A DNA stretch of 16,340 nt, from the NCBI GenBank assembly GCA_002393895.1, contig DGUE01000149.1, forward strand, positions 1-16,340, in the 5' to 3' direction. Every line of letters begins with the position of its first letter. The first letter of the stretch is position 1. The DNA comes from Bacteroidales bacterium UBA4318. GTDB lineage: Bacteria; Bacteroidota; Bacteroidia; Bacteroidales; UBA932. Both the position numbers and the translations under genes were made by a program. Under the pieces are notes generated by a model. It searched no databases and was not told the origin of the DNA. It worked only from the letters and a program-made list of their open reading frames with translations. This document shows, one piece after another, positions 5,802 to 14,386 of the stretch.

Positions 5802-6487
5802 TAACGCGCGGCGCGGCGCTTGTATTGCTCGTATTTGGAGAGGACGTTGTCGACGTATGCGATGGTTTCCACGCCTTTGAATTTGCCGAACTTGATGGTA
5901 TCCAGCTCCAGGATGGAGTCGTCGGACATTTCGGGGATCAGCGCCACGATGTTGTCCCAACTGGAGGAATCCACTCCCTTGATGGCGGCAAATTTGATGC
6001 AGTCCTGGATGCGGCCGACGCCGGCGTTGTAGGCTGCCAGGGCGAATTTGGTCCGCTCGAGGGGATCGTCGGTATGGCCGCGGTATGCATTGTGCAGGCG
6101 CTTCAGATACAGCGTACCTACCCGCACACCCTCGATAGGATCGGTGATGTCATCCGCACCCAGCCATTCGGCCGTTGCGGGCATCATCTGCATGAGTCCA
6201 GCGGCGCCCCGGTGAGAGCGCACGTCGTTATCGAATTTGGATTCGTGGTAGATGACGGCCGCTACCAGCCTCCAGTCCAGGCCGGCGGAGTCGGAATAAA
6301 CCTTTATGAGGGAATCATAAGGGCTGATAATGTAGTTGGCGCACATCCCTCGCGGAAGGGTGTCGGTGACTACCGGCTCTACGCGGGAGAGCCTTATTTT
6401 GCGGGAGTATCCGTCCGCTATGATGGACCCGGCAATCAATGCCAGGACCAGGATAATCATTGCAATGCTGTGGGGTTCCTTTCTCAT
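5801..6487 (-). CDS. SLT-domain lytic transglycosylase (family 1 type)
   Basis: A 228-residue envelope enzyme that cleaves peptidoglycan glycan strands, forming 1,6-anhydro ends. An N-terminal hydrophobic segment (about residues 8-24, IAMIILVLALIAGSIIA) serves as signal or membrane anchor. The SLT domain spans about 55-190: catalytic Glu82 in VIYHESKFD, GAAGLMQMMPATA (94-106), TDPIEGVRVGTLYLKRL (115-131) and ALAAYNAGVGRI (149-160), all in family order. The C-terminal part (ETIAYVDNVLSKYEQY) matches the usual end of MltF-like transglycosylases. Its ATG overlaps the porin stop (ATGA), and it is the last gene of the operon, closed by a strong hairpin. No frame damage. Confidence 0.95.
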   Translation of the reverse strand: MRKEPHSIAMIILVLALIAGSIIADGYSRKIRLSRVEPVVTDTLPRGMCANYIISPYDSLIKVYSDSAGLDWRLVAAVIYHESKFDNDVRSHRGAAGLMQMMPATAEWLGADDITDPIEGVRVGTLYLKRLHNAYRGHTDDPLERTKFALAAYNAGVGRIQDCIKFAAIKGVDSSSWDNIVALIPEMSDDSILELDTIKFGKFKGVETIAYVDNVLSKYEQYKRRAAR

Positions 6488-9195
6488 CTCGTTGCCTGTC
6501 TCATGCCACCGCCTGTCCCACCGGTCCCACCACTACGTGGCATTCCCAAGTCTCCTCCGCCGACAGCAGATCCTCTGCTTGAAGAACCTCCCTTACCGGG
6601 CTGCGTATAGAAGGGCCAGTAAAGGCCGAACTTGACTATCCTCTGGGTGTTGATATAACGGTGGGCGGAAAAATAATCCGCGGTGTCGAACCAACGCATG
6701 GCTGCGTTCTCTATCTTTATGAATATGCAGGCGCGCTTCCACTGGGCATTCACGAAGAGGTCGATAATCGGGCCGTTCTCGTAGCGCACCTTGTTCTGGT
6801 TGTGGAACACGCCCAGGGCCGGATTCCATGCGGGCGAATACCACGGGGTGTTGTAGAGCACATTCGCTCCTATCTGCATCTCCAGCACCCTCTGCTTGAG
6901 AGCATCGCGCTGCACTATGAACTGGATGAAGTACTTCCCGTTCAAGGCCAGGCGCGGCAGCGGCAGCACTTCCTCGTTGGAAGAAAGCTGGAACAGGAGC
7001 TGATTGTCCAGATGCAGGAAGTTGGCGATGACTATATCCTTCCGGAGGGTAGCGGAAAGCACGCTCATCGCACTGGCATTCTGCCTGGCGATGCTGAGGG
7101 TGTCGTAGTAGACATTGTTCGCCAGCAGGCCGTAGTTCAAGCTGGCGGAGAGCTTCCAGTAAGGGATGTCGATGTGCCCGCCCACCTTGGTAACCGAAGT
7201 CTTTCCGAAATCGTTGTTCCAGATGTAGTGGTTGGAATACATGATCTTCTGGTAGTAGTCCGGATCGCGCAGGGAGGTGCTGAACTCCGCGCCGAAGGCC
7301 ACCGGGCTGGTGCGGGCTTTGCGGAAAGGGTAGAAACGATAGTCCGCATTCGCGCGTATGTTGAAGTCTCCGGCATGGTATCCTGCCAGATAAAGCTGCC
7401 CGCGGGCATTCCAGCTCATGTTGCGGAAAAGCCGTCCGTTTGCCCCGGCATAGGCATAAACCGAATTGCCCCGGAAGCGGTTGGATGTGACGGTGCTGTC
7501 GCCGTTGTAATATGTCTGAATCTTGTCCCCTATGCCGACATCCAGTTTGGCCACTGCTGCATCAGCCGACCACGGCTGGAGACGGATGAAGAGTTTGTTG
7601 TCCAGTTCCGTCAACCCGAGCGAATCGTCCGATGCTGTGGGGTCGTAGTTGAAAACATTGTTGTAGAGCACGCGGCCGGTGGCATCGCTTGTGGAGATGG
7701 CATCGGTGTAGTGCCTGCCGTATCTGCTCCATTCGGTGCTGTGGCCTATGAATGCCGTAGTGATGTCTTCAGAACTGTCCGGCACGAAAGTGGAATCCCT
7801 GCGGGCCCTCCACTTGTTGATGAAGGTGAATGGAATACGGTACTGCTGGTTGAGGAACAGGGTCTTCTTCTTGATCTGCGATGATGCCTTGCCCAGGATA
7901 ACCCTCATTTCACGGGCGTCGATGGTGGTATCCCTCACATCCGTGATGTTCACTATGCCGCCGTTCTCGTTCTGGGTCACATTGTTGGAGATGAAGCCGG
8001 CGTGCATCAGATAGCGCTCACCTATGAAGTTGGTGCCTATGGCCAGGGTCTTGTTCTTCACCGTTTCGTTGTTCAGCATTCCTCCCCCGCCCCAGCGCTC
8101 GTAGAGCAGCGAATAGTTCCAGGCAGGAAGGATGTTCTGAGTTGTGAAGATGTGCAGATTGTCCGACTCTTTGGCATCGTCGGCCATCAGAGTTCCCCAG
8201 TAGGCGAGTTCGGTGTAAGGAGTCTTGCTGTTGAACATCTGCATGTTCTTCGCGTTCTGGCTCCACGGCTCGTAGAACGAGTAGAACTCGGGGCTGTCCC
8301 CTTCCCTGCGCTTGAAGTAGTTGTAGGGCTGTACGGCCGAGCCGGCCACTCCCAGCCATGTGGCGTTCACATCCTCGCGCCGGAAGGCGTAGTCGTAGAA
8401 ATAGTGGTTGTAGGTGGTGTCCGGAACCCTTGCGTGCACGTCGTGGAACTCCTGGTCCACGTTCCAGGTTATGAGGCGTTTGTATTTAAGCGAATCCGGA
8501 ATGGCAAAGGTCTGGAGCACCCTTGGAGTGCTTTCCCGTATGCTGTCTCGTTTTGCCTGCTTCTCTTCCTTGATGGCATTCAGGGAGTCTGCGATCGCCA
8601 TCTTCCGCTTTACCTTCTGCTCATAGTCGTACTTCTTGCGTTCCTCCTTGCTGAGGCCGTTGTACCAGGCCAGGAAGGCCTCGCGGGCACGGATGGTGGA
8701 GTCGCGGTAGTAGAGGGAATCCAGCATGTAGCGGTCTGCCGAATCCAGGCGGGCATGAAGGGTATCTTCCGCCACCATAAGGCTGTCGTAGGAGCGGAGA
8801 AGCGAGTCGCTCACTATGCGGTGCGTGAGTGAATCGAGCAGCGCTACATAATATTTATAGCAGAAGGGATCCGTCAGCCGGAGGGAATCCGGCACCACCA
8901 TGGTATCCCGCGCAAAGATGCGGGGAATGGTGTCTTCCTCTTCGAAGGAGAGGGTGATGCCGAGGGCTTTCAGCACGCTGTCCGGCAGGGATGCGGCGTC
9001 GAAGTTGCCGCGCCGGCGGAGTTTGTAGGCCCCGAGGGGGTACTTGACGGTGTCCTGCAGGGGGGAGATCCCTTCGCTTTGCTCGGGATGACAAACCACA
9101 TATGTGCTTTCCACTGGGTCGGTGGTTGCGACGGTGGCTGCGATGGCAACAGAGACCACCGCAGCGGGGAACCACATTCTGGAAAGCACAGTCAT
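6484..9195 (-). CDS. Putative porin (Bacteroidota outer-membrane beta-barrel family)
   Basis: About 903 residues from the ATG at 9195; a longer reading from TTG at 9213 is possible but leaves the signal peptide less well placed. Residues 7-28 (MWFPAAVVSVAIAATVAT) form the signal peptide. A charged helical region follows (about 150-240, many SLLRSYDSLM, SKEERKKYDYEQKVKRK type repeats), then from about 255 a long beta-barrel: alternating aromatic strands such as YNHYFYDYAFRR, AAFIG and an end rich in W/Y (RYINTQRIVKFGLYWPFYTQP). Layout fits the Bacteroidota 'putative porin' family (Porin_10-like). The tail after the last strand is Gly-rich and low in complexity. Residues 35-42 are CHPEQSEG, the translation of a known dispersed repeat (see separate entry). 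Starts 18 nt after the permease stop. Confidence 0.85.
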   Translation of the reverse strand: MTVLSRMWFPAAVVSVAIAATVATTDPVESTYVVCHPEQSEGISPLQDTVKYPLGAYKLRRRGNFDAASLPDSVLKALGITLSFEEEDTIPRIFARDTMVVPDSLRLTDPFCYKYYVALLDSLTHRIVSDSLLRSYDSLMVAEDTLHARLDSADRYMLDSLYYRDSTIRAREAFLAWYNGLSKEERKKYDYEQKVKRKMAIADSLNAIKEEKQAKRDSIRESTPRVLQTFAIPDSLKYKRLITWNVDQEFHDVHARVPDTTYNHYFYDYAFRREDVNATWLGVAGSAVQPYNYFKRREGDSPEFYSFYEPWSQNAKNMQMFNSKTPYTELAYWGTLMADDAKESDNLHIFTTQNILPAWNYSLLYERWGGGGMLNNETVKNKTLAIGTNFIGERYLMHAGFISNNVTQNENGGIVNITDVRDTTIDAREMRVILGKASSQIKKKTLFLNQQYRIPFTFINKWRARRDSTFVPDSSEDITTAFIGHSTEWSRYGRHYTDAISTSDATGRVLYNNVFNYDPTASDDSLGLTELDNKLFIRLQPWSADAAVAKLDVGIGDKIQTYYNGDSTVTSNRFRGNSVYAYAGANGRLFRNMSWNARGQLYLAGYHAGDFNIRANADYRFYPFRKARTSPVAFGAEFSTSLRDPDYYQKIMYSNHYIWNNDFGKTSVTKVGGHIDIPYWKLSASLNYGLLANNVYYDTLSIARQNASAMSVLSATLRKDIVIANFLHLDNQLLFQLSSNEEVLPLPRLALNGKYFIQFIVQRDALKQRVLEMQIGANVLYNTPWYSPAWNPALGVFHNQNKVRYENGPIIDLFVNAQWKRACIFIKIENAAMRWFDTADYFSAHRYINTQRIVKFGLYWPFYTQPGKGGSSSRGSAVGGGDLGMPRSGGTGGTGGGMRQATR
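9061..9093. repeat. Short dispersed-repeat-like element inside the porin gene
   Basis: The minus strand reads TGTCATCCCGAGCAAAGCGA then AGGGATCTCC, the form of a repeat often seen between genes in many bacterial genomes (translated as CHPEQSEG/CHPERSEG). Here it lies in frame between the signal peptide and the mature porin. Small inner stem ATCCC/GGGAT. Copy number in this genome is unknown. Confidence 0.55.
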
Positions 9196-9213
9196 AGCCT
9201 GCAAAGTTAACAA

Positions 9214-10380
9214 TTATTTCACACGTACCGTATCGGCGGGATCCACACGGGCGATGAACAGCGACGGAATCAACAGCAGCAGCATGATTGCCGCGAAGGC
9301 CGCCGCATCCACTCCAAGAACCTGTATCCAGTTCACGCTCACAGGCACGAAGGACACGAAGTAGTTGTCGGGATTGAGGCGGATGAAATGCGTGAAGTGC
9401 TGCACCAGGCAGAAGAGAAGCGCCAGCGCATTGCCAAGGAGCATTCCCTTGAGCACCACCCTGGCGGACACCCGCAGGAAAACCCCGGCTATGCCGCGGT
9501 CCCCCATTCCGAGGGCCTTCAGGGTGCCTATGGTGGAGATGTTGCGGAAGAGCATGATAAGCAAACCGGAAATCATGTTGAATCCGGCCACCAGCACCAT
9601 CAGTATAAGGATTACCAGCACGTTGAAGTCGATGAGGTCCAGCCAGTCGAAGAGATTGTAGTATTTGTCGGCGGCGGCGATGGCCAGCGTGGGGTCATCA
9701 TCTTCCGAAGCCCTTCCATAGGCAAATCCCGCTATCTCCACGGCCTTGGCTTTCTGCGGGCGGCGGTCCCGGAAACGCTCCTGGAGGGTAATCTCCAGCG
9801 CGGATGCCTTTCCCTCTTCCCAGCCGTTCACACGGCGGATGTCTTCGAAGGACGCAAGCACCACCGGGCTGCCGGAATTGTCGGAAAGGCCTTCGTAGAT
9901 GCTGCCGACGGTGAACTTGCGGATCTGCACCCTCTCCCCTATGAAATAGCCGCGGACCTCGTCGCCCTCCTTCAGGCGGAGGGTGCGGGCGAGGGAGCGG
10001 GGAATGCTGATCTGAAGTGCTGCGCTGTCGCGGGAGGGAACGGCCTTGAAGAGCACTCCCTGCAGTTCCTCCCCGTTCTGGATGATGCCGGCGCGGTAGA
10101 TGGCGGGGGTGACCGCCTCGACGCCCTTGCGGGCGAGGAGTTCATCCATGAAGGTCGAATCCGCATTTATGCACACATCGCTGTTGTAGATGTTTGCAGA
10201 GGGGGATGTGAGCTGGATATCACCGGTGAGCGAGGACACTCCCCCGCGTATCTCCCTGCGGAATCCGCCGGAGACGGCCAGCGAAAGTATGATTACAAGG
10301 AAGCTGACAGCGATGGATATCACTGCCAGCCTCCCTTTGAAACGGAGTCTGGATGCTATGAAACTACCAGATGTGTACAC
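9214..10380 (-). CDS. LolC/LolE-like ABC transporter permease (FtsX-type)
   Basis: A 388-residue inner-membrane permease of the LolC/E-MacB-FtsX superfamily. One N-terminal helix (about residues 19-38, AVISIAVSFLVIILSLAVSGG) precedes a large periplasmic domain (40-245), then three helices (about 253-282, LVILILMVLVAGFNMISGLLI; 309-330; 352-378) and the typical end RVDPADTVRVK. The segment FRNISTIGTLKALGM (283-297) is the coupling-helix region that contacts the ATPase. In LolCDE the complex extracts lipoproteins for the outer membrane; no ATPase is in the window. The start is GTG at 10380, overlapping the last 17 nt of the M13 peptidase gene; no ATG is available in a suitable place. Neighbours are envelope proteins. 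Confidence 0.88.
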   Translation of the reverse strand: MYTSGSFIASRLRFKGRLAVISIAVSFLVIILSLAVSGGFRREIRGGVSSLTGDIQLTSPSANIYNSDVCINADSTFMDELLARKGVEAVTPAIYRAGIIQNGEELQGVLFKAVPSRDSAALQISIPRSLARTLRLKEGDEVRGYFIGERVQIRKFTVGSIYEGLSDNSGSPVVLASFEDIRRVNGWEEGKASALEITLQERFRDRRPQKAKAVEIAGFAYGRASEDDDPTLAIAAADKYYNLFDWLDLIDFNVLVILILMVLVAGFNMISGLLIMLFRNISTIGTLKALGMGDRGIAGVFLRVSARVVLKGMLLGNALALLFCLVQHFTHFIRLNPDNYFVSFVPVSVNWIQVLGVDAAAFAAIMLLLLIPSLFIARVDPADTVRVK

Positions 10381-12376
10381 GCTCCTCTTCCGGACGGAAC
10401 ATAGGGTCGCCTTCCTTGATGCCGAAGGCTTCGAAGAAGGACTCGAAGTTACGCACCGAGACGTTCACCCTGTTCTCTGCAAGCGAGTGGGGATCGGTGT
10501 TGGTGAGGCGGGCCTTCTCCTCGTCGGTGATGTTCTGGGCCCACACGGTGGCATAGCCGAGATAGAAACGCTGGGCGGGAGTGAAGCCGTCGATGAGGCC
10601 GATGTTCTTGCCCTTGATGGCGTTCTCCATGGCGGTGTAGGCGATGCTGAGTCCGCCGTGGTCGCCGATGTTCTCACCGAGGGTGAAGTGACCGTTTGCA
10701 TGCACGCCGGGGAGAATCTCAACTGCGTCGAACTGGGCTGCGAGCACCTCTGCCTTGGCGCGGAACTTGGCATCATCTTCGTCGGTCCACCAGTTGGTCA
10801 TGTTGCCATCCTTGTCGAAGAGGCGGCCCTGGTCGTCGAATCCGTGGCTCATCTCGTGGCCTATCACCACGCCGATGGCGCCGTAGTTGACGGCATCATC
10901 CGCATCCGGATTGAAGAACGGAGGCTGGAGTATGGCCGCAGGGAAGCAGATTTCGTTTGTGGTGGGATTGTAGTAGGCGTTCACTGTCTGGGGAGTCATG
11001 CCCCATTCGGTCTTGTCCGTGGGCTTGCCAAGCTTGGAGAGGTTGTCTGCGACATACCAGCGGCTAGCTGCACGCAGGTTCTCGTAGTAGCTCTTTTCGG
11101 GGTCCACCTCGAGGGTGCTGTAGTCCTTCCACTTATCGGGATATCCGATCTTTACGGTGAAGTTGTTGAGTTTCTCATGGGCCTTTGCCTTGGTTTCGTC
11201 GCCCATCCAGTCGAGACTGTCGATGTGTTCGCCGAGAGCGGTCTGAAGGTTCTTCACGAGGGTGGTCATCTTCTTCTTGGAAGATTCGGGGAAGTAGCGC
11301 TCAACATACATCTTGCCAACAGCCTCGCCAAGCACTCCGTTGGGAACGGCCATAGCCCTCTTCCAGCGGGGTTTATGCTCCTGGATACCGGCCATCTGGC
11401 GGGAGAAGAAGTCGAACTGGGCGGAGTAGAAATCGTCGCTGAGGGCACCGCAGCCACCGCTCACGAGATGGGCGAGGAGGTAGTCCTTGAGCACCTGCAG
11501 GTCGGTTTCGGCCACGTAGTCGCTGAATGCCTTGAAGAAGGAAGGTTCACCCACTATGATCTTCTCCTGTGCGGGCAGCTTTCCTGCCTCGAAGAAGGCG
11601 GCGAAGTCGAATCCGGGATAGGCGGAGATTATCTGCTCGGTGCTCATGGGGTTGTAGAGCTTGGTGTAGTCGCGTTCCTGCTCGCGGGTCCAGGAGTTCT
11701 GCGCGAGGTAATCCTCAACGGCAACGGTGTTGTCGGCCACTGCCTGGGCATTCTCCACGCCTGCGAGGGTGAGGACCTTGTTAAGGAATATCCTGTACCC
11801 TTCCTTGAGAGCCGCGTTCTCGGGTTTCACATAGTAGTCGCGGTCGCCGATTCCGAGGCCGCCCTGGCTGATGTAGAGAATCTGGCTGTCGCTGTCCATG
11901 AGGTCGGCCTCGACGAATGCGCCGAAGAATCCGCCTTCACCCTCGAGGTGAAGTTTGGCAACGGCCTGTGCAAACTCTTTCTTGTCTTTGATTGCCTGGA
12001 TTTCGGCGATATACTTCTGCAGCGGGGCTGCACCCTCGTTGTTGAGGCGGGTGGAGTCGAGGCCCTGCTTGTAGAGGTCTACGATTTTCTGCTCTATGCT
12101 GCCCTTTTTGGTTTCCATGGTTGACATGGAGGCAAACAGGTCGTTCAGGCGGGTTACGTTGTTCTCGCGGAGCTGGTCGAAGGAGCCGAAGCGGGCATAC
12201 TCCGCCCCGAGGGGATTGGCTTCCTGCCAGCCGTGGGTTGCGTATTTATAAAAGTCTTCACCGGGAGCAACCGAAGTGTCCAGGTTGGAGAGGTCCAATG
12301 CGGGGACTTTCTCCCCTTTGTTCTGGCAAGCCGCCAGAGTCATAAGTGCGATCATACACAATGCGATCTTTTTCAT
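10364..12376 (-). CDS. M13 family zinc metallopeptidase lipoprotein (neprilysin/PepO-like)
   Basis: A 670-residue peptidase, exported and lipidated: MKKIALCMIALMTLAAC gives a lipobox LAAC with Cys17. M13_N spans about 30-400 (DFYKYATHGWQEANPLG at 41-57). The catalytic domain contains NAYYNPTTNEICFPAAILQP (466-485), the zinc motif HEMSH in VIGHEMSHGFDDQG (505-517), and ENIGDHGG (568-575), whose Glu568 is the third zinc ligand. The C-terminus MFRPEEERVHIW follows the family ending. All catalytic elements are present; length is standard. It degrades peptides at the cell surface or in the periplasm; substrates unknown. It starts one base after the TAG of the TPR gene (TAG-T-ATG) and overlaps the permease start, so translation is coupled along the operon. 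Confidence 0.95.
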   Translation of the reverse strand: MKKIALCMIALMTLAACQNKGEKVPALDLSNLDTSVAPGEDFYKYATHGWQEANPLGAEYARFGSFDQLRENNVTRLNDLFASMSTMETKKGSIEQKIVDLYKQGLDSTRLNNEGAAPLQKYIAEIQAIKDKKEFAQAVAKLHLEGEGGFFGAFVEADLMDSDSQILYISQGGLGIGDRDYYVKPENAALKEGYRIFLNKVLTLAGVENAQAVADNTVAVEDYLAQNSWTREQERDYTKLYNPMSTEQIISAYPGFDFAAFFEAGKLPAQEKIIVGEPSFFKAFSDYVAETDLQVLKDYLLAHLVSGGCGALSDDFYSAQFDFFSRQMAGIQEHKPRWKRAMAVPNGVLGEAVGKMYVERYFPESSKKKMTTLVKNLQTALGEHIDSLDWMGDETKAKAHEKLNNFTVKIGYPDKWKDYSTLEVDPEKSYYENLRAASRWYVADNLSKLGKPTDKTEWGMTPQTVNAYYNPTTNEICFPAAILQPPFFNPDADDAVNYGAIGVVIGHEMSHGFDDQGRLFDKDGNMTNWWTDEDDAKFRAKAEVLAAQFDAVEILPGVHANGHFTLGENIGDHGGLSIAYTAMENAIKGKNIGLIDGFTPAQRFYLGYATVWAQNITDEEKARLTNTDPHSLAENRVNVSVRNFESFFEAFGIKEGDPMFRPEEERVHIW

Positions 12377-12377
12377 A

Positions 12378-13199
12378 CTATTTGTTCTTGTGTTTGTTTT
12401 TTTCGATAATCTTCATGTTTGCCGTGGCGGATTCGTCCCCGGGGTTGAGTTTCAACACCTTTTTGTAGTACTTCGCAGCCTTCTTGTCGTCGTGGCGGGC
12501 CACCTGCCAGTATGCCCCGAGATTATTCAGGAAAAGGGTGTTCTTCGGGTTCTGCCTGAGCATCCTCTCGGAAAGAATGCGGAAGGACTCATAGGAATTG
12601 GGGCTGCCGATGCGATAGAACAGGAAGCAGTATTCCTGCACGGCAGATTCAAACTCCTCCCTGCTTACTGCCTGCCCGTCAAAGGTCCAGCCGGGATGCA
12701 CGGTGGAATCGTAGTCTATCAGGTCCAGCATTGCGGTTGCGGCCATATCCGGGCTGTCCTTTTCGTATGCTGCGAGGGCGCCGATCTTGTCGAGGCGGTA
12801 CACCAGGGCATCCGGAGCGAGTTCGATGGCCCTGTCTATGCTCTTCTGGCTGATGCGGAAAAGGGAGTCGTTGAACACGGGCACGGTGAAATAGTTAACC
12901 TTCTTACCGAGGCTGTCCTTGAGGCTGAGCACGGGTTTCTGGCCGAGATAGCGCTCCGCATCCACAATCTGCACTTTTTCGCTGCGGGATTTGGCGAGAT
13001 AGTAGTTGAAACGCGCTTCGAGCATGCGGGTATCGTCGGGGAAAGCATCGCTCCACCTGCCCAGGATGTACTCCACGCCTACTCCATCCGCACCCACGCT
13101 CCGCACCTGACGCTCGTATTTTTCCTTGAACTGCTCCGCGGTCTGGGCGGTCGCGCCCAGGCACACTGCAGAGAGTATTATCGCCATGAGTTTTTTCAT
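12378..13199 (-). CDS. Secreted TPR-repeat protein
   Basis: A 273-residue protein from the ATG at 13199, chosen because it begins a clean signal peptide (MKKLMAIILSAVCLGATAQ, cleavage after about residue 18) and overlaps the upstream stop by 4 nt (ATGA); the open frame continues upstream without reason. The mature part is helical, with at least one clear tetratricopeptide unit near the end (LNNLGAYWQVARHDDKKAAKYYKKVLKLNPGD, about residues 224-255) and weaker ones before (SIDRAIELAPDALVYRLDKIGALAAYEKD). TPR proteins act as scaffolds in protein complexes; the partner is unknown. Coupled between rsmF and the M13 peptidase. Lysine-rich tail. Confidence 0.8.
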   Translation of the reverse strand: MKKLMAIILSAVCLGATAQTAEQFKEKYERQVRSVGADGVGVEYILGRWSDAFPDDTRMLEARFNYYLAKSRSEKVQIVDAERYLGQKPVLSLKDSLGKKVNYFTVPVFNDSLFRISQKSIDRAIELAPDALVYRLDKIGALAAYEKDSPDMAATAMLDLIDYDSTVHPGWTFDGQAVSREEFESAVQEYCFLFYRIGSPNSYESFRILSERMLRQNPKNTLFLNNLGAYWQVARHDDKKAAKYYKKVLKLNPGDESATANMKIIEKNKHKNK

Positions 13200-14386
13200 A
13201 CGTCCATCTGGATTCTGCGGCTCTTGGGATACAGGTTGTTGCATCTTGAGCCTAAATTCTTCACAAAACCAAGGGGATGCGAGCGGTAGCATACCACCAG
13301 CATTCCGAGGGGGGCCTCCGGCAGGAACAGCGTATCCCTGTGAAGGTACCGCAATGCCTGCTGCAAATCCAGTTCCACTCTGGGCTCCGGACCGTCAAAA
13401 TTTTGCATCCTGCTTTCCAGGGGCCTCAGATCGGCAGGTCTGCACCGGGCCGAAGGGGCTTCGGAGGTCTTTACCAGCGCCCCGGCCCACTGCCCTTCTC
13501 CGGGCACTTCTCCGGCTTTCAGAAGGCTTCCGTGGCGGGTCAGGCGCACTCCGTATTCCGCGAATTCATCTTCCGGGGGGATGATATCGCCCCCGAGTTC
13601 GCGGGCGGCCCATTCCAGGTTGCCGTCGTTTTCACAGTCTTCGTAGGTGCAGGTGGAGTAGATCAGGATGCCTCCCTGCCTGAGGGCTGGCCAGGCGTCT
13701 GCGAGTATGCGTTTCTGGCGCGCTGCGCAGATGAGCGGGAGCTGCGGGCTCCATTCGGCCACGGCGCGGGGGTCCTTGCGGAACATCCCCTCTCCGCTGC
13801 AGGGCACGTCGGCCACGATTACGTCGTAGTAGCCTTTCATGGTGCGGCCGATGATGGCGGGGTCCACGCTGGTGACTATTACGTTGGGGTCGCCCCAGAC
13901 GGCCACGTTGTCGGCGAGGACGCTTGCGCGTGCCTTCATGACTTCGTTTGCGGTGAGTTCGAAGGCGTCGCCAAGGGTTTCGCGGCAGGAGGCGGCGATG
14001 TCGGTGGTTTTTCCGCCGGGTGCGGCGCAGAGATCCAAGACGCGGAGCGGTCTGACGGCGGAAGGTGTACTCCCTTCTCGAGCCGACCGCTTCGCGGCCC
14101 CTCCCAGCAGAGCTGGGCCCCTCCCACTACATCCGTGGGCGGATATGGCATCCGAAGGGAGTACACCTTCCGCCGCTGCCAGAGCTAATTCCCTGAACAG
14201 GTGGCCGACGAACATCGCGCTACTGTCCTGCACGTAGTAACAGCCGGCGTGGAAGAGGGGGTCGAGGGTGAAGTTGGGGCGTTCGGACAGGACGCGGCCA
14301 TAACGGTTCCACGGCACCGGAGCGCCGTCCGGACCGTCGCATCCCTTGAAGGGGTTGAGCCTAAGCGATGTTACCGCAGAGTCCAT
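13196..14386 (-). CDS. rsmF: RsmF-type (NOL1/NOP2/Sun) rRNA cytosine-C5 methyltransferase, with in-frame repeat insertion
   Basis: SAM-dependent m5C methyltransferase of the family that modifies 16S rRNA (C1407 in E. coli). From the ATG at 14386: SLRLNPFKG (7-15), the conserved FTLDPLFHAGCYYVQDSSAMF (39-59), SAM site VLDLCAAPGGKTTDIA (116-131), catalytic Cys196 in DVPCSGEGMFRKD, and Cys246 in YSTCTYEDCEND. The C-terminal RNA-binding part (about 335-396) is present but short. Two oddities: the first 25-30 residues usual in the family (LP-x-x-F-x-x-R...LLG) are absent, since the frame overlaps the upstream gene and closes in TAG about 39 nt above; and residues 71-111 are foreign, encoded by a 120-bp palindrome between the substrate region and the SAM domain. 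The core motifs are intact, so activity is plausible. Stop overlaps the next ATG by 4 nt. Confidence 0.85.
   Translation of the reverse strand: MDSAVTSLRLNPFKGCDGPDGAPVPWNRYGRVLSERPNFTLDPLFHAGCYYVQDSSAMFVGHLFRELALAAAEGVLPSDAISAHGCSGRGPALLGGAAKRSAREGSTPSAVRPLRVLDLCAAPGGKTTDIAASCRETLGDAFELTANEVMKARASVLADNVAVWGDPNVIVTSVDPAIIGRTMKGYYDVIVADVPCSGEGMFRKDPRAVAEWSPQLPLICAARQKRILADAWPALRQGGILIYSTCTYEDCENDGNLEWAARELGGDIIPPEDEFAEYGVRLTRHGSLLKAGEVPGEGQWAGALVKTSEAPSARCRPADLRPLESRMQNFDGPEPRVELDLQQALRYLHRDTLFLPEAPLGMLVVCYRSHPLGFVKNLGSRCNNLYPKSRRIQMDV
14056..14175. repeat. 120-bp palindromic element inserted in frame in rsmF
   Basis: A perfect 22-bp inverted repeat (14056-14077 and 14154-14175; begins CGGCGGAAGGTG) encloses 76 bp packed with four small hairpins: CCGC/GCGG near 14087-14097, CCCAGC/GCTGGG at 14103-14117, CCCAC/GTGGG near 14123-14139 and GGAT/ATCC near 14141-14153. 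The span is exactly 40 codons and keeps the rsmF frame. Sits between the substrate-recognition part and the SAM motif, where the family has a short linker. Looks like a mobile palindromic element; CTG flanks both ends but no clear target duplication is seen. Confidence 0.8.

Noticed and set aside
6661..8832. Open frames on the plus strand opposite the porin (6661-7884 and 8002-8832)
   Set aside because: Antisense shadows of a well-supported beta-barrel gene; no domains, no promoter.
9202..9209. TAACTTTG on the minus strand before the porin as a promoter
   Set aside because: Matches the -7 consensus but has no -33 partner and sits between tightly packed operon genes; may be chance.
10190..12124. 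Long open frame on the plus strand opposite the M13 peptidase and permease
   Set aside because: Composition is a mirror of the high-GC gene on the other strand (runs of V, G, E, H), it crosses two real genes and has no recognisable domain.
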